A stretch of 64,000 bases of DNA from Elephas maximus indicus (lineage: Eukaryota > Chordata > Mammalia > Proboscidea > Elephantidae): contig NC_064819.1 in NCBI RefSeq assembly GCF_024166365.1, positions 149,072,793 to 149,136,792 of the forward strand, in the 5' to 3' direction. Below, in pieces: positions 22,099-33,094 of the stretch. The notes below the pieces were generated by a model, which was given only the letters and a program-made list of their open reading frames with translations, was not told where the DNA came from and searched no databases. Each line of letters opens with the position of its first letter. Position 1 is the stretch's first letter. The position numbers were made by a program, and so were the translations under genes.

Positions 22099-22680
22099 GG
22101 ATGCTTACCATTTTTGAAACCCCTCCTTCTCTTCTGTCTCCATAAATAGTATTTGGTCAGTTTACATAATTAAGATCAACTGACCCAAGAAGTGTGATAA
22201 AGTGTCCAGGTACAGGACAATGCTGACGGTGGTCTTACAACTCCTGTATCACCCTTCAAAATATGCTAAAAGAAAGTCTGAGCTGAGCCCAACCTAAACT
22301 GCTCTTTCCAATTTGAGGAACACCAAATACACGCCAAAACTGGAAGAAGAAATGGAAGAGCTCAAGGAAGATGTGCCTCCGAAATTCATCTCGAAACTAT
22401 GGGAAAATAGTCAACTTATGAATTTTAGTCGTGAAAAGAATGCTGAATGCCCTCAAGTATTAATAAAGCACAGAAGTAAAGAGACTGTAGTGCCTGCGTG
22501 ACACTGCTCCAGAAATCTTCCCTGACAGGAGCAGAATGATGTTAATTTTCATGGGTACCCCATGAAATTAGATTTCTTTGTAGTATACCCATCTTGGATA
22601 CTTGAATAAATATGCAATGATATAAGTTATTATGTTACTATTTTTCTATTTGTATACTCTGTTTGTATACCTTTCTTCAT
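22099..22680. other. Stretch with no recognised repeat
   Basis: It lies between the LTR and two SINEs. Apart from the possible exon at 22318-22501 and its AATAAA, nothing is recognised. Confidence 0.45.
22318..22610 (+). other. Possible terminal exon or pseudogene remnant, unidentified
   Basis: After an AG at 22316-22317 an open frame runs to TGA at 22499-22501. It includes an acidic/basic segment (LEEEMEELKEDVPPKFISK). AATAAA follows at 22605-22610, about 105 bp past the stop. Upstream in frame there is a stop at 22295, so it could only be a last exon or a fragment. The polypyrimidine tract before the AG is modest. I do not recognise the protein. A chance open frame remains quite possible. 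Confidence 0.22.
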
Positions 22681-22838
22681 TCAGGTGATGCAGTGGTTAA
22701 GCATTCAGCTGCTAACCAAAAGGATGGCAGTTCGAGTCTACCTGCTGCTCCTTGGAAATCCTATGGTGCAGTTCTACTCTGTCCTATAGGGTCACTATGA
22801 GTTGAAATCAACTCAAGGGCAGCAAGTTTGGGATTTTT
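22681..22838 (+). mobile_element. AfroSINE, short form
   Basis: gtgatgcagtggttaagcat head, atggcagttcgagtctacc B box and cactatgagttgaaatcaac tail. The first dozen bases of the head are missing. Confidence 0.9.
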
Positions 22839-22850
22839 ATATCAAAATCC

Positions 22851-23004
22851 GGAGCCCCCGTGGTACAGTGGTTAAAAGCTTAGCTGCTAACCAAAAGGAC
22901 AGTAGTTTAAATCCACTAGCCACTCCTTGGAAACTTTATGGGGCAGCTCTACTCTGTCCTGTAGGGTTTCTATGAGTTGGAATCAACTCGATGGTAATCG
23001 GTAT
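22851..23004 (+). mobile_element. AfroSINE
   Basis: A complete head (ggagcccccgtggtacagtg), B box and tail (tctatgagttggaatcaact). The next SINE starts immediately in the opposite orientation. Confidence 0.9.
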
Positions 23005-23207
23005 ACCAAAACCTGTTGCCATTGAGTTGGTTCCAACTCATACTGACCCTGTAGGTCAAAGTAGAATTGCCCCATAGGGTTTCTAAGGCTGTAATCTTTA
23101 TGGAAGCAGACTGTCACATCTTTTTCCCACAGAGTGGCAGGTAGGTTAAAATAACTGACTTTTGGTTAGCAGCCGAGCTCTTTACCTGCTGCACCACCAG
23201 GGCTCCT
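23005..23207 (-). mobile_element. AfroSINE, long form
   Basis: Tail aaaacctgttgccattgagt, the long-form block (taatctttatggaagcagac) and head caccaccagggctcct. It abuts the plus copy tail to tail, forming an inverted pair. Confidence 0.9.
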
Positions 23208-23673
23208 TTAAGATATCTATATGTATATATTGACATGGAAAGTAAATTTTAACAAATATATTGGTCTTCAAAATATTTGCCAGTTTTCCCCAGGCTCACA
23301 AACCTTCCTGCAAAGATGCTTTTCACGCAGTGAGCACCAGCCTTCTGGAAGAGAACAAAGAAACAAACTTCCTTTGTTTCTCTTGGGTCACGGATTTTTG
23401 TGAGATCAGGATAATCTTTTAGAAATAACATAGCTGTTTTATTTTGTGGAAATAAAGTTTCCACAAGTTTGTGGAAAGTTTACTGACTCCTATGATTTAA
23501 ATGGTGCATCTTGTCATCTAGAGAAGAGCAATCTGCCCCCACCTTCTTCACAGCTGACACTTGTTTCTAATTTCATTTTCATGTCACCCAGTCAGAACTG
23601 GCTACACAATCTGCCAGACCCGATGCAAAATGAGAATACAGAGACTTTTGTTCAAAAATCATTAAGAATTTCA
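23208..23673. other. Unassigned sequence
   Basis: Nothing supported. The short open frames on both strands have no motif. Confidence 0.45.
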
Positions 23674-23683
23674 AGACAGCAAC

Positions 23684-23900
23684 CAAACCCACCGAACTCA
23701 CTGCCATCAAGTCAATTTGCATCCAACTCATAGCAAACATATAGGACAGAGTAAAACTGCTCCGCAGGGTTCCCAAGGCCATAAATTTTTACGGAAGCAG
23801 ACTGCCACATCTTCCTCCTGCAGAGCAGCTGGTGGGTTCGAATGGACAACCTTTTGGTTAGTAGCTGAGCACTTAGCTGCTACGGCCTCAGGTCTCCTTT
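23684..23900 (-). mobile_element. AfroSINE, long form, with target duplication
   Basis: Reading inverted: tail cactgccatcaagtcaattt, long-form block taaatttttacggaagcaga, B box gggttcgaatggacaacctt and head gcctcaggtctcct. The flanks agacagcaac at 23674-23683 and 23901-23910 are a perfect target-site duplication. Confidence 0.92.
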
Positions 23901-24139
23901 AGACAGCAACAGCAGGGCATTAAAATGAGCAGGGAAGCCTTCTAAGTGTGGGGTTCTAGACATGAGGACCTGTGCAACTGCACAGACTGCATGCCTGTGA
24001 GGCCAGCCCTGAACTCTGTCTCTGAGGTAATCACACAAAATATACATTTTGCAGTGATGAAAATATTGTTCACTTGTTTACTTCGGTGAAAGTTTTAGTG
24101 AAGGGTGCAGAGCACAACTGATGGAACTCCAGTCACGGC

Positions 24140-24535
24140 GGAAGGAAGAAGCTGTGTTATTAGTCAAGGTTATACTAAACAGCTTGTAGGGGCAAATACT
24201 AAATCTCAGAGGCTTGCCCAGGATTTCTCTCTTGCTCATGTCATTGTTGGAGGCTGGCGAGACAACAATACTGTGAGGCTCCTCTTCAAAAAACCAAGGT
24301 TGCTTCCATCTTACAATTCCACCATCTTGGGTTCATTGCTCCTGGCCATAAGAAAGAGAGAGAGAAAGGCTAGAGAAAGACCACCCTCTCCTAACTGCCT
24401 CAGACTACAAGTGTTGTATCATTTTGCTCATGTTTTCATTGACTAGAACTCAGTCCTATATTCCCAACCTAACATTATGGGAGGTTGGAAATATATAGTT
24501 TCCTTGTATGCCCAGGAAAAGTCAATTGAAGGCAA
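24140..24535 (-). mobile_element. MaLR/MLT1-like LTR, diverged
   Basis: The order tactaaatctcagaggcttg, tctctcttgctcatgtcatt, attgactagaactcagtcct and tatatagtttccttgtatgc follows an inverted mammalian LTR of MaLR type. The open frame at 24105-24446 lies over it and is not a gene. Confidence 0.45.
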
Positions 24536-24770
24536 GGAAGGGGCTTGGAAATGTTCTAAGAAGGGAAAATTCCATAATCAGACTTGTGTTTTTAAAAGAA
24601 GACTGTTTTTTACACATTGTGGATGGCAGTTGTGAGTTGATGTGACTTTTGTGGAGCAGAGAAAAATTGTGAGAGATTTTCGAAGGGGAAGAGAAGATAA
24701 CTTAGTGTCCAGTCGAATGTTCCCCTTCTATTTTACAACTCTGTAAATTACAGAAAAAGAGCTCTAGATG

Positions 24771-25004
24771 GTTCGAATGGATAAGCACTCAACTGCTACC
24801 TGAAAGGTTGGTGGTTGGAACGTACCCAGAAGGGCCTCAGAAGAAAGATCTGGTGACATGCTTCTAAAATGTCATAGCCATAGAAACACCGTGGAGTAGT
24901 TCTCCTCTGCAACACATGTCACCATGGAGTAGTTCTCCTCTGCAACACGTGTAGTTGCCCTGAGGTGGAATTGACTTGATAGCAATTTTCTTTTGTTTTG
25001 TTTA
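24771..25004 (+). mobile_element. AfroSINE variant with internal 33-bp tandem duplication
   Basis: It belongs to the subtype with ccagaagggcctcagaagaa and atgtcatagccatagaaaca. The unit at 24887-24919 (caccgtggagtagttctcct...) is repeated at 24920-24952 with two differences. The tail gaggtggaattgacttgata follows. Confidence 0.8.
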
Positions 25005-25306
25005 AGTGTGGAAAACTGGTAAGAATGCAAACTATTTTTGTCCATAGACATGCAAATTAGGTGTGCCCAGTGGAATGTAATTGCTTATTTAGCCTTTTTA
25101 CATCTATTTATAAACTTGTAAATTCATTTCAGCGCTATCTACTATATATATACACGTGGCACTTTGAATTTTCCTTTGAACTGGCTGTAACATCTTACTT
25201 AATCCCTCGTACATGTTAATTTTGTGTCCTTATGAGTGTCATGATTATACTCTTCTTTTTAAAAGCATCTTTTAACAACAATTTAGCAATATCTATCAAA
25301 ATTACA

Positions 25307-25505
25307 GGAGTCCTTGCATGGTGCAAACAGTTAACAAGCTTGGCTGCTAACCAAAAGGTCCACCCAGAAGCACTTCAGAAGAAAAGCTTTGTGATCTACT
25401 TCTGAAAAATCAGCCTTTGTAAACCCTGTGGAACACAGTTCTACTCTGATACACATGGGCCTCCATGAGTTGAAATCCTCTTGATGAAAATTTCTTTGAT
25501 TGTTT
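25307..25505 (+). mobile_element. AfroSINE variant
   Basis: ggagtccttgcatggtgcaa head, then aaaggtccacccagaagcac with the B box deleted, cttctgaaaaatcagccttt and the tail ccatgagttgaaatcctctt. It is the same subtype as at 24771, 31447 and 45411. Confidence 0.8.
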
Positions 25506-26084
25506 TTTATGGCAATTATCTATTTATCTACATATAAAGTATTGTTTAAAAGCTCACCAGGTGCTACCACTGTTTTGGAGAGAATTGTTATTAGTCAAGC
25601 TTTCTTTAGTATACAGCACATTCCGTGCCTCATTGCCACCATACTTGCCCGTGCCCACCTTCAATCACCTGCTCCAAGCCTGTCCACAGGCACTTGCTAC
25701 TTCTTTAACTCCAGCCTCCTTCAGTGGCCCATCCTGGCAAGGCAAGTGGCAAATGGAAATAGGAGGAAGCAGATACAAAGACATTGTGAATTCCCAAGTG
25801 TTTATTAACGTGAGTCACATGCTTCCTGCAAACAGAGCTCAGTGTAGATTTGCTCCTACACAGACACAAGCCTCTCTGTGCTCTGAAGTCCAAAGATCAG
25901 CCTTGCTCCAACCAGCTCAGTCTCAACCACAGGACTGGCTTTGTGTACCTCAGAGCTCAGGCCCAGTCTCAGAAAGCTTCAGGAGAGTTTATATGGTTCC
26001 AGTTTGTCTGCACCAGGAGGGTGGCCATATTGTGTACCTGAAGGAAGCTAGCTTTGGGTGTGGAGTCCAGTGCCATCCCTTTTG
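25506..26084 (-). other. Unassigned; possible LTR on the minus strand
   Basis: Read on the minus strand, a TATA-like ccatataaactc (about 25985-25999) is followed about 190 bp on by AATAAA (complement of 25801-25806). This pattern suggests a solo LTR at about 25785-26084. A 174-residue plus-strand frame (25561-26085) covers the same bases but has no recognisable domain. Both readings are tentative. Confidence 0.3.
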
Positions 26085-26760
26085 ACATGTGTGACTCAGG
26101 CAGGTTGCCTTACTAGTCTAAGTCTAGTTCCTTCACTGATAAAAAGGAACAAAGCCTACTTTATAGCATTGTAAAGTGGCTTAAAAGAAAATACTGTTTA
26201 TTATGGATTGAACTGTGTCCCCAAAAAATAATGTGTGTCAACTTGCCTAGTCCATGATTCCCAGTATTGTGTGATTGTCCACCATTTTGTCCTCTGATGT
26301 GATTTTCCTTGTTGTAAATCCTGCCTCTACAATGTTAATGAGGTAGAATTAGCGGTAGTTATATTAATGAGACAGGACTAAAGCAACAAGATTATGTTCT
26401 GTTTTAAGCCATTCTCTTTTGAGACATAAAAGAGCAAAGTGAGCAGAGAGACATGGAGACCTCATACCACAAAAAAAACAGTGGTAGGAGCAGAGCGCAT
26501 CCTTTGGACCTGGGGTAACTGCGAGGAGAAGCTCCTAGTCCAAGAGAAGATTAATGACATAGAACTTCCTCCAGAGCTGACAGAGAAAAAGCCTTCCTCT
26601 GGAGCTGACTCCCTGAATTTTTACTTTTAACCTACTAGACTGTGAGAGAATAAACTTCTGTTTGATAAAGCCATCACTTGTGGTATTTCTGTTAAAGAAG
26701 CACTATTTAAAGTACCCAAGAAAGTATCAGATACTTGTAGGATCTCAAAAATCATTAGCT
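26085..26760 (+). repeat. MIR SINE split by an LTR
   Basis: tgtgtgactcaggcaggttg, agttccttcactgataaaaa and tttatagcattgtaaagtgg form the MIR body. It resumes at about 26705 with aaagtacccaagaaagtatc and gatacttgtaggatctca. The LTR at 26200-26703 lies between. Confidence 0.65.
26200..26703 (+). mobile_element. MaLR-like solo LTR, afrotherian-type
   Basis: Head ttatggattgaactgtgtcc, tccatgattcccagtattgt, TATA-like gacataaaagag, the catcctttggacctgg block, actgtgagagaataaacttc and cttgtggtatttctgttaaa. It inserted in a MIR. The flanks ctgttta and ctattta may be a degenerate target duplication. Confidence 0.8.
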
Positions 26761-27760
26761 CTCTCTCCCTTAGTCCCTTTGTTCATGGTACCACCATAAG
26801 CTCTGAGTACTTTCTGGCAACTAGATTCTGGAAGAGGTACATAGAGGGGCAGAAAACGACTTACCAGATCTAAGACTAAATCAGGTGCTCAGACCTGCCT
26901 CTAAGCAGTCCCTGGCCCCTGGGGTGACCCTTATGAGACCTACCTGCAGCGACCCTCAGCTACTGTACACTAACTGTTCCTTTTTCCAAGGCCCACCCTC
27001 TCCTAAGTCTGCAACCATAAAAAATACCCACCCTGTGGAGTCCAGATAATATGGTATATAGTTTAACCAATGTCTCAGCAACTCATTTCCAGACAAATTC
27101 AGATAAGGAGAGAAAGAATTCATTAACAGAGGTGGCTGGAGGATGTAGTAAATCACACATTCCCCACAGTAGTAAATGCCTGTGGCCCTAGACACACAGC
27201 CAAGCTTACCAGGCCCCCGCCAAGGGTCCAATATCACACATGTGGTTTTGTACACTAGCCCTGAGTTCCAGGTTTAATAAAAGAATTATTAGTGCCTCTG
27301 CTCCCACAGCATCCACTACCCTCACTTAGAAATCTACTTCTCTAACTTCCTTTGGAACAGGCAGTGGGGACAGACAGGCCAGGAAAGAACAAGCCACACC
27401 CTCAGAAGAGCTCTTCGGGGAAAACGCACACATCCTCCCAGATGTTGCTCCACAGTTGCCTTGCTCCTGTACATTCTGAGCCGCAGATTTCGTGGGGAGT
27501 CTGGCCATCTCTCCATAATATGCTCCTTCCTCCCTACCTTACCTACAAAACATGCCAGTCAGCTCAACACATTGCAAAGAGAGTGTCAAATGAGAAACAA
27601 ATCCAAGCTTAGGTAAGGACAGCCTTTATTTGAAAGGTTTATTGCAAGAGGGGGAGAAGGGATTATTGCAATAGGAGCATGCAGTAGAAATGCTCTGACC
27701 ATGAGATCGGCAAGGGTCCCAAAGTTTAGGCAGAAAGAGTTTTCTTTTACAAATCAAACT
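26761..27760. other. Unassigned sequence
   Basis: No gene is supported. AATAAA occurs at about 27275-27280 downstream of an A-rich cataaaaaatac, which could be an old LTR, but I cannot name it. Short open frames on both strands (26956-27255, 27326-27612) have no identifiable domain. Confidence 0.4.
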
Positions 27761-27960
27761 AAAATCCCATTGCCATAAAATCAATTCCAACTCGTGGTGA
27801 CCCCCATGTCTTACAGACTTGAACCGCTCCATAGGGTTTTCTTGGCTAAAATCTTCACAGAAGCAGATCTCCAGACCTTTCTTCTGCAGTACTGCTGGGT
27901 GGGTTTGAACTGCCAACATTTAGGTTAGTGGTCAAGCACAAACCATTTGTGCCACCTAGC
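27761..27960 (-). mobile_element. AfroSINE, long form
   Basis: Tail cattgccataaaatcaattc, middle aaccgctccatagggttttc, long-form block atcttcacagaagcagatct, B box gggtttgaactgccaacatt and head tttgtgccacctagc. It is oriented minus. Confidence 0.85.
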
Positions 27961-28849
27961 AAGATCTGCGTGTGGGAAAACGAGATGAGTGAGATTGGTG
28001 TGATTGGACAGTATATCGGAGAAAGTTTTACCCTGAGATCAGCTTATGCTCAGGTGGGGTCATTAAGGATCCATTTATATGGTGAAAGTTCTAGAAGCTG
28101 GGAGGAAGGAGAGAAACTTAACCAAAGTTTGGTTAACAAGAATTTTATCCCAGTTGATCAGTAGGGACAAAGCAGTTCAACTAATCGTTTATGAGACAAG
28201 GAATAGAAATTTGGAGAGTCTGTGTCTGATTTTGCCATAACTAAAAAAAAAAAAAAAGGCATCCCTGAGTCTTATCTAAGACATATAAGGAAGGATGGTT
28301 CCTTGCAGTAAGTCACTTCCAGAGCAAAAATGACACCAGGTGGGGAACTTCTTAACCCTTGCTGTTTCCAAGAATCACAGGGCTCAGTAAAGGTCAACAT
28401 CGTCAAGAGAAACAAGGGGATCTCCTCCCTACCCTGCCCCCCCATGCAGCAGCCGACAGGGACCTGAGGCCCAAATCAGCCCATAGCTGTGTTTTCCATG
28501 CTGGATTCTCAATAGTGCCTCCATTTACTCTTGTATAGATTCTACCTTGCACAAGGGCTCCTACAAGGGAAGGATGGAGAGGGGAGAACAGGTACTCACC
28601 TAGTCTTAAGTTCTGGGGAGGAGATACGTCCACCAGGAGGAAAAGAGTCCTTTGTGTAATTCCCATAAAGACACTTGGTAAACCATTAAGCTCTGGATGT
28701 CAAAATTATATGGATTCTGAATTCTAAAGTAATACAGTCAAAAGAATTTGCCTGAGGTTTGGAGGAGTTCCAAGACGATAAGCTCCCACCTCCAGCAGTA
28801 ATGCCAACTTACTTCTGTATCAATTTGTGTACCAATTCAGAATCCAATG
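27961..28849. other. Unassigned sequence
   Basis: Nothing recognisable except a poly(A) run near 28243-28257. No gene is supported. Confidence 0.45.
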
Positions 28850-29110
28850 GCCTCGTGGTACCTACATTCTAGTGGTGCGTTAGAAGGTGGTAAGTGCTGT
28901 GGAGACAGTAAATCTGGGAAAGTGGACAGAGTTTTTAGGGGGAGATGTCAGTTGGGGAGATGATCAGGAGAGAAGGGAAATGGTCATGCAGATAAATGGG
29001 AAAGCGCTTTCAGGGAGAAGAAATGACGAGAACAAAGGCACTAAAGCAGGAACATACCAGGCTGGTTTGCGAGGACAGCCAGCAGGCCTATACACCCGGA
29101 GCAGAGTGAG
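28850..29110 (-). repeat. L2 LINE fragment
   Basis: cctacattctagtggtgcgt, ggtggtaagtgctgtggaga, aaggcactaaagcaggaaca and gcagagtgagccaggg are inverted L2 blocks in the proper order. Confidence 0.6.
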
Positions 29111-29134
29111 CCAGGGTTAATGAAAGAAGAAGAT

Positions 29135-29445
29135 GCTGTTCAACTAGGAGACCTTGAACAGCCGCTTAGCCCTTTTGATCCCTTAGTTTCCTGCTCTGTA
29201 AAAAGGGGCTGGTAATATCACTTCAAGGGCCCTGGTGGCACAATGGTTAAGTGCTTAGCTACTAACCAAAAGGCTGGCGGTTCAAACCCAACCAGTGGTT
29301 CCAAGGGAGAAAGACTTGATCTGCTCCTGTAAAAATTACAGCCTAGAAAACCCTATAGGGCAGTTCTACTCTGTAACATGGGGTTGCTATGAGACAAAAT
29401 GGATTCAATGGCACCTAACAACAAAATTACTTTGCAGGGAAGTGA
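29135..29445 (+). repeat. MIR SINE split by an AfroSINE
   Basis: gaccttgaacagccgcttag and cctgctctgtaaaaaggggc are MIR core. After the SINE, ttgcagggaagtgataaagt continues in the MIR direction. Confidence 0.6.
29227..29425 (+). mobile_element. AfroSINE, long form, RTE-type tail
   Basis: gggccctggtggcacaatgg head, B box gcggttcaaaccc, long block aaaaattacagcctagaaaa, and a tail ending caatggcacctaacaacaaa rather than the commoner gtttggttt. That ending equals the RTE 3' end. Confidence 0.9.
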
Positions 29446-30709
29446 TAAAGTGGCAGAATTTTGTAAAAGTGGGAGAACTTTATATTAAAAATAGTAAGCT
29501 GTTGAAAATAGTAAACATTAAAAACAGTAAGCTGTTGTATAACTGAGACATCCATCCTCTCTCACCTACTTTCCTGCTGCCATCTTCTTTCTCTGTGTCC
29601 CTACTCAACCATGAGTACCACAAAAATGGAAGTGTGCCCTCCCAAATCCTGCCCAAAATGAAGTCTGAAATACCCCACCCCACACCTGAAAATTATACCT
29701 GAACTCAGCTGTACATTGAAGTCTTTTACGCCCAATGGCTGGCCACTTTTAGAGAATGAAATAAGGACATATCACTGTAGGGAAGGAAATGCCCACCTGG
29801 ACATTCTTAGCCCCCAGCAGCCTCTATAGGATTCACCCAACTCAATAATATCTCACAAAGGAGATCCTCCCTAAATGCCAAGTGAATTAAATGAAATTGA
29901 AACAGAATTTTAAGGCTGAGGCAAGAAGACAGAGCAATCATGTGAGATGCTGCAAAAACGGAGGCCAAGAATTAGGGAAGATCTACGCAGACACTCATAA
30001 CTAAGGTGAAATGTGCAGCTAAAAGTATAAAATGCTAGTGTATAAGAGAAAACCTGCTTGTCTGGCATCTCAAGCTACACCTCCAGGCCTGATGGCTCCC
30101 TGTGCCCTCCTTATTGAGGACACAGCTCCACCGAGGTCAAGTATACTCACAAGGGAATTGGCAATAGTTGAAATAGAGAAAATCAAGGCTGCAGTCACAT
30201 TAATCTATGGGACCAATCAGTCTTATGCCACAGGAAGGCTGATTCCAGCATTAAACACTCAAAGTGTCCAATTCCCCACTCATGCTGTGCCAATGGCTGA
30301 ACTAGACCAGTTGTCAGCCAAGAGGGCTATGGCCATGCCCAGTAGTAATCCAAGATAAATTCAACTAGGGAGAGGGGAAAGTCAAGCCTCTGGGCAACCA
30401 AATACATATACCAAGTCCAGATTCAGAATCAGGGCAGGAGTGAAGAGCCAGGAGTTAAAATTTGGCAAAGAGGAGATTCAAGCAGGAAAAGCTGATTCCA
30501 AGAAAAGAGATGCTCAAGTGGCCACCTCAATGAGTTCTGGGGCCTACATGGATTCACGAGTACAGGTGAGTCACCTGGGCTAAAGGGGCAAGAGGTGGCT
30601 TTATGCCAATTTAGGAAATAGGTGTTGTTAGAGACCTCTCCACTTTTTGTTTACTGGCACCTATCTGAGCTCTCTCCTCTTAACCCAGTACATTTACCCC
30701 AAGCCTGGA
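29446..30709. other. Unassigned sequence with a small direct repeat
   Basis: A 21-bp block with 33-bp period lies at 29484-29537. The 108-residue open frame at 30032-30358 is not recognised and lacks a plausible promoter or splice context. No gene is claimed. Confidence 0.4.
29484..29537 (+). repeat. 33-bp-period direct repeat
   Basis: attaaaaatagtaagctgtt at 29484 recurs as attaaaaacagtaagctgtt at 29517 with one change. Confidence 0.8.
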
Positions 30710-30905
30710 TTTTCATTTTTATAAAATAATAGTAATAATAGCTTAACAAGTCCCTTATATTTGAATGGGACTTCAAATTTCATGCATATTTGACATGTAC
30801 AACAATAGTATGAGGTAAGCCCTATTGGTATCATTATCCCCATTTTACAGATGTGAAAATTGTCAGCAGTGGAGTTATGACTGGAATCCCAGATCTCCTG
30901 TGCCA
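30710..30905 (-). repeat. MIR SINE
   Basis: caatagtatgaggtaagccc, cattatccccattttacaga and gactggaatcccagatctcc follow the inverted MIR core. Confidence 0.7.
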
Positions 30906-31446
30906 TCTCTAGCTCAATGCAGTGCTGGAGCTTAGAAACACACCGCTTAATATTTTAACAAGAAACAACATCAAATAAAACAATGACATTATTTTGCACG
31001 TACCACCAATTTGGTGTTTTTGACAAATGCTGGATCATGATAACACAAGGCTGACCTCTGATCAGCATCTGAAGAGCCGATATATGTATACTGATTCTCT
31101 ACCTCTAACTCATCAAGATAGACAAAAAAGGTGACATTTCCTTTTAAAGATAAAGGATCCTAATCTTTGCAGTCAAAGACACCTCCAAGGTAAGGGCTTT
31201 CTGACCTCCCTGTCAGGGCTTGTAAAGAGCCTGACCCCCTGTGAAGGTAAGGTTTTGGCCTAAGGGGCCAAAACTTTCTCCCCGAACAGTATCACAATCA
31301 GCTGGGGAAAAGGATGTTGTTTTTCTTTGCATCGAAGAGAAAAATACACAGAAAAACAAACACAAGCACACTTGGACATAAAACCCAGCCACCACTCCCA
31401 AAATACCCGTTCTAATTAAGGTCATGTTTTTGGTATCTTGTTTCTA
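30906..31446. other. Unassigned sequence
   Basis: No gene or repeat is recognised. Confidence 0.45.
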
Positions 31447-31671
31447 TCTTAGGTGGCACAAACAGTTAAACACTTAACTACTAACCAAAAGGTTGGCCAT
31501 TGGAACTCACCCAGAGGCACCTTGGAAGAAAAGTCTGGTCATCTACTTCCAAAAAATCAGCCACTGAAAACGTTATGGAGCAGAGTTCTACCTTTAAACC
31601 CGTGTGGCTGCCAGGAGTCAGAATCAACTTGACAGCAAATGGTTTGGTTTTTTGTTTTCTTTTTTTTTTGG
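31447..31671 (+). mobile_element. AfroSINE variant, T-rich end
   Basis: ggtggcacaaacagttaaac head, acccagaggcaccttggaag, cttccaaaaaatcagccact, then tail caggagtcagaatcaacttg and a long gtttggttttttgttttc T-rich end. Confidence 0.85.
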
Positions 31672-32799
31672 TTCCTCTCTTCCAACATTGCTTTATTGCT
31701 CGTTAGACCTGACTTCACCTTCACTAAAGTGAAGTGGGGAAGAAAGAGTATGAGTTTTCCCCAGGTTCCTTAGAGCTGATGCTACCACATTCACTTTCCT
31801 CATTTGTTTGGGGTAAAATCACTTAAACAGATCTCTGGGTTTTCATCTGAAACAGAGGTTCCTCCACCCACCTTTCTCCCAAGCCTGTTTTAAAGAAAAT
31901 TCAAACATTGTCCTTAAACACTGCAAGGCCCTGAAAGGGAAGGCTTTGGTAGATCCAACAAATTCTTGACTTGAAGGAGGCCAGAAGAGAATGCTGTCTC
32001 ATTTCAAACAACACAGTTCCTGAACACAACCACATCTCTTTCTCTCCAGTAAGTGGTTTTACAAGCACCTTGACTGCATACGTTTTAAACAAATTATTTG
32101 GTTCATAATAAAGTACTGGCACATTTAGATTTCCATGGCACATTTTTGCCTTTATAAGGATTTTAATAACTTCTTTCTCTGCTACGCGTCCCTGAGAACC
32201 TCTGCGTGAGTGGAGTGGGCACACGGCTGTCATGTGTGAGATGTCCAAAGTTAACAGCTATGGGAAATTTTTATTTACTTTCTTCTTCTGCTTGAGCACA
32301 CTTAATGCTATTAAAGTTCTGTCTGGCAGCAAAAAAAAGGGTATAAATGTGACCACTTAAAGAGAAGCCGTTTGGCCATTTGAGACAACAGCTGCCTGTT
32401 ACCACCTTTAATTGGAAAAGGATGTGGGAAGCCTGTGGCAGCATTAAAGGAACTCAGAGCTTGGAAAGAGTATAGGAATTTTCTCCCCTATTTTCTCCTA
32501 ATAAAATTACCATTATTAAGTAATTTATTGGGTGTCAACAATATCCTAGACACTTTTTTAATTATCTGAAATGAACAGATTAAGGAAAAATCATTTGAAG
32601 TCTTTTAGAAGGACTCTCTGAGGACCTTCCAGAGCAAACGTTCAGCTGCCAGGGTGATACTGTCCGTAAGCTGACCCCTGATAGCTGTGAAGTCAAAGTC
32701 AAGCTCCTGAGCAGACGTGGAGGGCCCTGCCTCCAACACCTGGCCTGTGTCACTCTGAAAACTCCCCCACCACTCACAGTCTTTAACCACAGCAAACCG
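31672..32799. other. Unassigned sequence
   Basis: No gene is supported. The 115-residue minus-strand frame at 31901-32248 has no motif I recognise and no clear splice or promoter context. Confidence 0.4.
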
Positions 32800-33080
32800 T
32801 CTGCTGCTCCCCAGTGCTTGGTGCTTCTCATTTCCCCAGTCTTGGCACCAGCTCTGCTCCCTGCTTGGCATACCCTTCCCAACCGGTCTCCCTGGTGAAC
32901 CTCCTTGGCCTTAAAACTCAACATCAAACTCTCTGTGAAACCTTCCCCCACCTCCCAACTCCAGGCAGGATCAGTCCTTCCTCTGAGCCCTCTCTGCACC
33001 TAGTAACTAATTAGAATGATTTCTCTGAATGCCATCCTCCCCCTCCCAACTGGGAACCACTTCAGAGTCAGGACTTTGTC
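32800..33080 (+). repeat. L2 LINE 3' part
   Basis: tgctccctgcttggcatacc, aactcaacatcaaactctct, gaaaccttcccccacctccc and cttcagagtcaggactttgt form an L2 order. The minus frames of 139 and 88 residues here are antisense shadows of the repeat. Confidence 0.6.
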
Positions 33081-33094
33081 TTTTTCATGGTTAA

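Noticed and set aside
25561..26085. 174-residue plus-strand open frame
   Set aside because: No recognisable domain and no splice or promoter context. The same bases look more like a minus-strand LTR.
30032..30358. 108-residue plus-strand open frame
   Set aside because: No recognisable motif or gene signals around it.
31901..32248. 115-residue minus-strand open frame
   Set aside because: No family recognised; length is within chance expectation for 64 kb. Kept only as an unassigned stretch.
32580..32999. 139-residue minus-strand open frame
   Set aside because: Its larger part is antisense to an L2 3' end and it has no known motif.
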